DNA from: Proteiniborus sp. MB09-C3
GTDB taxonomy: Bacteria > Bacillota > Clostridia > Tissierellales > Proteiniboraceae
DNA length: 64,000 nt
Reading direction: 5' to 3'
NCBI RefSeq assembly: GCF_030263895.1
Contig: NZ_CP127161.1
Span: 124,001 to 188,000 of the forward strand
Both the position numbers and the translations under genes were made by a program. Below the pieces are notes generated by a model. The model ran no database searches. It was not told where the DNA came from and was given only the letters and a program-made list of their open reading frames with translations. Position 1 is the stretch's first letter. Each line of letters begins with the position of its first letter. Below, in pieces: positions 60,264 through 64,000 of this stretch.

Positions 60264-60797
60264 ATGATAGAGATTTTAAAAATATTGTCTGTTGCAGTTA
60301 TTCCTGCCATAATGAGTATAATATTGTTACATGGATACATAAAGGGAGTTAGTTTATATGATACCTTTGTAGATGGTGCTAAGGAAGGCTTTGCGGCCTC
60401 TTTAAGAATAATGCCCTATCTAATAGCCATTTTTATAGCCATAGGAATATTTAAAAGATCTGGTGCCATGAATATTTTAGTAAACATTGTAGACCCCTTT
60501 GTTAAAATAATTGGAATACCAAAGGAGGTAATGCCTCTTGCCCTTATGAGACCAATTTCTGGAAGTGGCTCCTTAGCTGTTGTAAAAGAGATAATAACTG
60601 AATACGGACCTGATTCGTTCATAGGGAGAGTTGCATCTACTATGATGGGCTCTGCCGAAACCATATTCTATACTATGGCTGTATATTTTGGAATTGTGGG
60701 CATAAAAGATTCTAGACATACATTACCTGCAGCACTGCTATCGCATGTAGCCTCTATAATTGCATCTGTTTTTATATGCAATATTGTGTTCAAATAA
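60264..60797 (+). CDS. spmB: Spore maturation protein B
   Basis: This 177-residue partner of SpmA has four hydrophobic segments and the family motifs ASLRIMPYLIAIFIAIGIFKRSGAM split over two helices, LMRPISGSGSLAVVKE and MMGSAETIFYTMAVYFG. It follows spmA closely and the transcript ends in the repeat-derived hairpin at 60798-60856. Confidence 0.94.
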   Translation: MIEILKILSVAVIPAIMSIILLHGYIKGVSLYDTFVDGAKEGFAASLRIMPYLIAIFIAIGIFKRSGAMNILVNIVDPFVKIIGIPKEVMPLALMRPISGSGSLAVVKEIITEYGPDSFIGRVASTMMGSAETIFYTMAVYFGIVGIKDSRHTLPAALLSHVASIIASVFICNIVFK

Positions 60798-60856
60798 TAG
60801 AAATATACGTTCACGGTTTCGGATGCAAATGCTCGCTTAATATTTCTATTATTTTT
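60798..60856. repeat. Interspersed repeat family B, short copy, acting as spmB terminator
   Basis: AATAGAAATAT pairs with ATATTTCTATT at the two ends, followed by ATTTTTC. Inside it lie GTTTCGGATGCAAATGCTCG and the TTAATATTTC end, matching the long copy at 26831-26926 in inverse. Confidence 0.6.
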
Positions 60857-60869
60857 CTTGAATGGTGAC

Positions 60870-60898
60870 TTGACAAATTTAAGCATTTTGTGTATAGT
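60870..60898 (+). promoter_or_regulatory. Sigma-A promoter of metG
   Basis: TTGACA (60870-60875) and TATAGT (60893-60898) are 17 bases apart. Transcription would start near 60906, just before the T-box leader. Confidence 0.85.
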
Positions 60899-60917
60899 TT
60901 TTGGTAATATAAGAAAT

Positions 60918-61193
60918 ATTATTAAAAAGCAATGAAGGGAAGAGTAGGCTCGTGTGTCTATCTACTAGAGAGCTAGGTTAGGTGAAAGCTAGCGTTAGAT
61001 ATTAGGCTGAACATGGACCCTAAGCTATGTAGCTGAACATTTGAGTAGGCTATGTCGGATTTGTTTCCGTTATACTAACAAGGTTATGTAAGTAACTTAC
61101 TGAGTTCTAAGTCGTGAGGCTTAGATAAACTAGAGTGGTAACACGAGGAATATGCCTTCGTCTCTATATAAATAGAGATGGGGCTTTTTTTAT
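60918..61193 (+). ncRNA. T-box leader of metG
   Basis: Stem I begins with the AGTA-type motif (GGGAAGAGTAGG). A likely specifier, AUG, occurs in GAACATGGACC. The T-box sequence AGAGTGGTAACACGAGG is at about 61132-61148, followed by the terminator (GCCTTCGTCTCTAT pairing with ATAGAGATGGGGC, then seven T residues). Uncharged tRNA-Met would stabilise the antiterminator and allow metG expression. T-boxes upstream of metG are less usual than for other synthetases but documented. Confidence 0.93.
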
Positions 61194-61281
61194 TGAATTG
61201 TAAAGTTAATGTTATGTTAATACTAAGTTCTATATGAGTATTAATTGCTCTATTTAATGATTAATGATGGGAGGTTTTATC

Positions 61282-63246
61282 ATGAAAAAAACATTTTATG
61301 TGACTACGCCTATTTATTATCCAAGTGATAATCTTCATATAGGTCATACCTATTGTACTGTTGCTGCAGATACAATTGCAAGATTTAAGAGGCTCCTTGG
61401 ATATGATGTAAAGTTCCTTACTGGAACTGATGAGCATGGTCAAAAAATTCAAACAGTAGCTAATGAAAAAGGAGTTAGTCCAAAGGAATATTTAGATGGC
61501 ATAGTGAAAAACATTAAGGAACTATGGAAAACCCTAGATATTACCTATGATAGGCTCATAAGAACTACTGATGAAGATCACAAAGAAATAGTACAAAAAA
61601 TATTTCAAAAGCTTTATGAAAAAGGTGACATTTACAAAAGTGAGTATGAAGGTCATTATTGTACTCCATGTGAATCCTTTTGGACAGAAAGCCAGCTTGT
61701 AGATGGAAAATGTCCAGACTGCAATAGGGAAGTAAAGCTTGCAAAGGAAGAAGCTTATTTCTTCAGATTATCTAAATATCAGGATAGACTTTTAAAGCTT
61801 TATGAAGAAAATCCAGATTTTCTACAGCCTGAATCCAGAAGAAATGAAATGTTAAATAATTTCTTAAGGCCTGGTCTAGAGGATTTATGTGTTTCAAGGT
61901 CTACATTTGACTGGGGAATTAAGGTTCCCTTTGACGAAAAGCATGTAATATACGTATGGATAGATGCACTAAGTAACTATATTACAGCTTTAGGCTATCT
62001 TACAGATAATGATGAAGAATTTAAAAAATACTGGCCAGCAGATATTCACCTTGTAGGTAAGGAAATTGTCAGATTCCACGCAATAATATGGCCTGCTATT
62101 TTAATGGCTCTAGACATTGAACTGCCTAAGAAGGTATTCGGACATGGCTGGATACTATTTGATAATGATAAAATGTCAAAATCAAAAGGAAATGTAATTT
62201 ATCCTGAGCCACTAATTGATTTATACGGAGTAGATGCATTAAAATATTTCTTGTTAAGAGAATTTTCATTTGGTCAAGATGGCTCATTTACAAAAGAGAA
62301 ATTTTTAAATAGAATTAATTCTGATTTGGCTAACGATTTAGGAAATCTAGTTAGCAGAACAATAGCAATGGTGGATAAATACAATGGTGGAATAATTCCT
62401 GAAAGTAAAGTTAAAGAAGACGTTGATAATAGTCTAATAGATTTGGCAACTTCTACAGCTCAAAGGGTAGAGAAGCATATGGATAATCTAAGCTTTGGAA
62501 ATGCTTTAGAAGAAGTATGGAAGCTGATAAGCAGAGCAAACAAGTATGTAGATGAAACTACTCCTTGGGTATTGGCTAAGGAAGATGAGAAAAAGGGTAG
62601 ACTGGATACTGTTTTATATAATCTAGCAGAAGCCCTTAGAATAGTATCTGTACTAATAAGACCTTTTATGGAAAAAACATCAGATAGCATTTGGAGACAG
62701 TTAGGAATTGATCATGGTCAGGGAACATCCTGGAATGATATTTCAGAATGGGGTAAGCTTCCTACAGGTATTAAGGTCAGAAAAGAAAGTCCTATGTTCC
62801 CAAGACTTGATGTAAAACAAGAGCTTGAAAAAATTAACAATGCTAATGACCTTTTCATTGCAAAAAGATATGGTAAAATAGATAATGATGGCAAAAATAC
62901 TGATGAGCAAAAAGATGATAACAGCTATATTACCATAGATGATTTAGATAAGGTTGATTTAAGAATAGCTAAGATATTAGAAGCTGAAAAGCATCCAGAT
63001 GCAAATAAGCTATTAGTCCTTCAGCTTGAGGTTGGAGATGAAAAAAGACAGGTAGTATCAGGAATTGCTAAGTATTATAGTCCTGAGGAGCTAATAGGTA
63101 AAAATGTGGTTTTAGTTTACAATCTTAAGCCAATTAAGCTTAGAGGAGTAGAATCTCACGGAATGATATTAGCTGCTGACAAAAGTAAAAATCTTACACT
63201 GGTTACTGCAATGGATGACATTGGAAGTGGAGCAAAGGTTAAGTAA
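61282..63246 (+). CDS. metG: Methionine-tRNA ligase
   Basis: MetG charges tRNA-Met. The 654-residue protein has HIGHTYC (HIGH), the zinc knuckle CTPCESFW...CPDCNREV, the KMSKSKGN loop, the anticodon-binding helices and a C-terminal tRNA-binding domain (about 545-654, KVDLRIAKILEAEKH). GGGAGG seven bases before ATG 61282 fixes the start; an earlier ATG at 61264 is spurious. It is controlled by the T-box and followed by tatD after 12 bases. Confidence 0.97.
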   Translation: MKKTFYVTTPIYYPSDNLHIGHTYCTVAADTIARFKRLLGYDVKFLTGTDEHGQKIQTVANEKGVSPKEYLDGIVKNIKELWKTLDITYDRLIRTTDEDHKEIVQKIFQKLYEKGDIYKSEYEGHYCTPCESFWTESQLVDGKCPDCNREVKLAKEEAYFFRLSKYQDRLLKLYEENPDFLQPESRRNEMLNNFLRPGLEDLCVSRSTFDWGIKVPFDEKHVIYVWIDALSNYITALGYLTDNDEEFKKYWPADIHLVGKEIVRFHAIIWPAILMALDIELPKKVFGHGWILFDNDKMSKSKGNVIYPEPLIDLYGVDALKYFLLREFSFGQDGSFTKEKFLNRINSDLANDLGNLVSRTIAMVDKYNGGIIPESKVKEDVDNSLIDLATSTAQRVEKHMDNLSFGNALEEVWKLISRANKYVDETTPWVLAKEDEKKGRLDTVLYNLAEALRIVSVLIRPFMEKTSDSIWRQLGIDHGQGTSWNDISEWGKLPTGIKVRKESPMFPRLDVKQELEKINNANDLFIAKRYGKIDNDGKNTDEQKDDNSYITIDDLDKVDLRIAKILEAEKHPDANKLLVLQLEVGDEKRQVVSGIAKYYSPEELIGKNVVLVYNLKPIKLRGVESHGMILAADKSKNLTLVTAMDDIGSGAKVK

Positions 63247-63258
63247 GGAGGATTAAAA

Positions 63259-64000
63259 ATGCTAATTGATAGTCATGCACATTTAGATGATGAAAGATTT
63301 GATAAGGATAGAGATGAAGTAATTAAGGATCTGAGCAATCAGGGCGTTGAGCTTGTGATAAATCCTGGGTCAGATGTTGCATCATCTGTAAAGGCAGTAT
63401 CTTTGGCAAATAAGTATAAAAATATATATGCAGCTGTAGGTGTGCATCCTCATGATGCAAAAACCGTGGATGATACAACCTTACAGCTGCTGTCCTCTCT
63501 TGCTAATAATGAAAAGGTAGTAGCCATTGGGGAGATAGGCTTAGATTATCATTATGATAATTCACCTAGAGATATTCAAAGAAAATGGTTTGTAGAGCAA
63601 ATAAGGCTTGCTAAAAAGCTTCAGCTTCCCATAATAATACATGAAAGAGAAGCCAGCCAAGATATGTATAATATTTTGAAACAAGAGGCTGATAATAGCC
63701 TTACTGGTGTACTTCACTGTTATTCCGGAAGCCTTGAAATGGCAAGGGAATATTTGAAGATGGGATTTTATATATCCTTTGCCGGGCCAGTAACCTTTAA
63801 GAATTCACGTGTTTCAAAAGAAGTTGCTCAAAATATACCATTGGATAGAATGTTAATAGAAACTGATTCTCCATACTTGGCTCCTGAACCAAAAAGAGGA
63901 AAAAGGAATGAGCCCCTAAATGTAAGATATGTAGCTGCTATGATTGCAGAGCTTAGAGGCGTTTCTTTTGATGAAATAGCCATTGCGACAAGTGAAAATG
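63259..64000 (+). CDS. tatD: TatD family metal-dependent hydrolase (3' end beyond window)
   Basis: The frame starts at ATG 63259 behind AAGGAGG, 12 bases after metG, and runs off the window after 247 codons. The amidohydrolase metal motif LIDSHAHLDDERF opens it, followed by GVHPHDAK, IGEIGLDYHYDN, HEREAS, LHCYSGS and the ETDSPYLAPEPKRGKRNEP Asp motif. TatD proteins are 3'-5' exonucleases or general hydrolases of DNA repair type. The metG-tatD pair is conserved in Firmicutes, often followed by yabE, which here lies on the other strand. Confidence 0.95.
   Translation, partial: MLIDSHAHLDDERFDKDRDEVIKDLSNQGVELVINPGSDVASSVKAVSLANKYKNIYAAVGVHPHDAKTVDDTTLQLLSSLANNEKVVAIGEIGLDYHYDNSPRDIQRKWFVEQIRLAKKLQLPIIIHEREASQDMYNILKQEADNSLTGVLHCYSGSLEMAREYLKMGFYISFAGPVTFKNSRVSKEVAQNIPLDRMLIETDSPYLAPEPKRGKRNEPLNVRYVAAMIAELRGVSFDEIAIATSEN

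Overview
The window is a low-GC chromosomal segment from an endospore-forming, amino-acid-fermenting anaerobe of the class Clostridia. Evidence for this is the sporulation and germination genes (sleB, ypeB, spoIIR, gerA/gerB/gerC, sipL-like, spmAB), a lysine fermentation cluster (kamA to kamE, kdd), two UGA-containing selenoprotein genes, a T-box leader and Firmicute-style Shine-Dalgarno sites. The lineage (perhaps Tissierellales or a relative) is inferred from gene content only.

Layout. 1-5.5 kb: a partial secreted protein, an SLH-domain protein, a flavin amine oxidase, nagB and a divergently arranged Phd/RelE-like toxin-antitoxin pair. 5.5-15.1 kb: the lysine fermentation operon kdd-kamA-kamB-kamC-kamD-kamE on the minus strand, with a sigma-54 promoter and an adjacent PAS/AAA+/Fis activator. 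15.2-31.7 kb: a minus-strand block for cell wall, spore and housekeeping functions: coiled-coil protein, DUF1934, murI, ypeB, sleB, spoIIR, gerCBA, a MobA-like nucleotidyltransferase, a GntR regulator, ispE, a SipL-like spore protein, speE, veg and a SpoIID-amidase fusion. 32-37.4 kb: an H-NOX chemoreceptor, a relic region, and csoR-copZ-copA. 37.5-47.1 kb: a muconate/beta-ketoadipate-type catabolic region on the minus strand (thiolase, muconate cycloisomerase, two-subunit CoA transferase, carboxymuconolactone-decarboxylase-like protein, two dicarboxylate transporters, enol-lactonase-like hydrolase, DUF3870 protein). Its two transcription units each begin with a copy of the same structured, terminator-bearing leader. 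47.2-55.7 kb: mrp, a four-cysteine Crp/Fnr regulator, an unknown divergent protein, a zinc ribbon, a 5-formyl-THF cyclo-ligase, a HesB-like selenoprotein, a CDF metal transporter, a holin-like membrane protein, a DUF1858 protein, a selenocysteine glutaredoxin with a CadC-like ArsR regulator, and a Glu-rich unknown protein. 55.8-64 kb: rsmA, rnmV and yabE on the minus strand, a repeat-rich coat-like protein, spmAB, and the metG T-box with metG and tatD (cut by the window edge) on the plus strand.

How the genes fit together. The kam/kdd genes carry out the first steps of lysine fermentation, including the KamB/KamC reactivase of the B12 enzyme; kce and kal are not in the window. The 37.6-46.8 kb genes form an almost complete lower ortho-cleavage route (muconate to acetyl-CoA plus succinyl-CoA) without any ring-cleaving oxygenase, which is unexpected in an anaerobe. 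The paired leaders look like a shared cis-regulatory RNA for this regulon. Copper handling (CsoR sites upstream of copA and of the HesB-like selenoprotein gene), a CadC-like regulator, a CDF exporter, the Fnr-like regulator and the H-NOX receptor suggest a concentration of metal and gas sensing functions in the region between the conserved blocks veg...ispE and metG-tatD...yabE-rnmV-rsmA.

No tRNA, rRNA, CRISPR array, intact insertion sequence or prophage was recognised.
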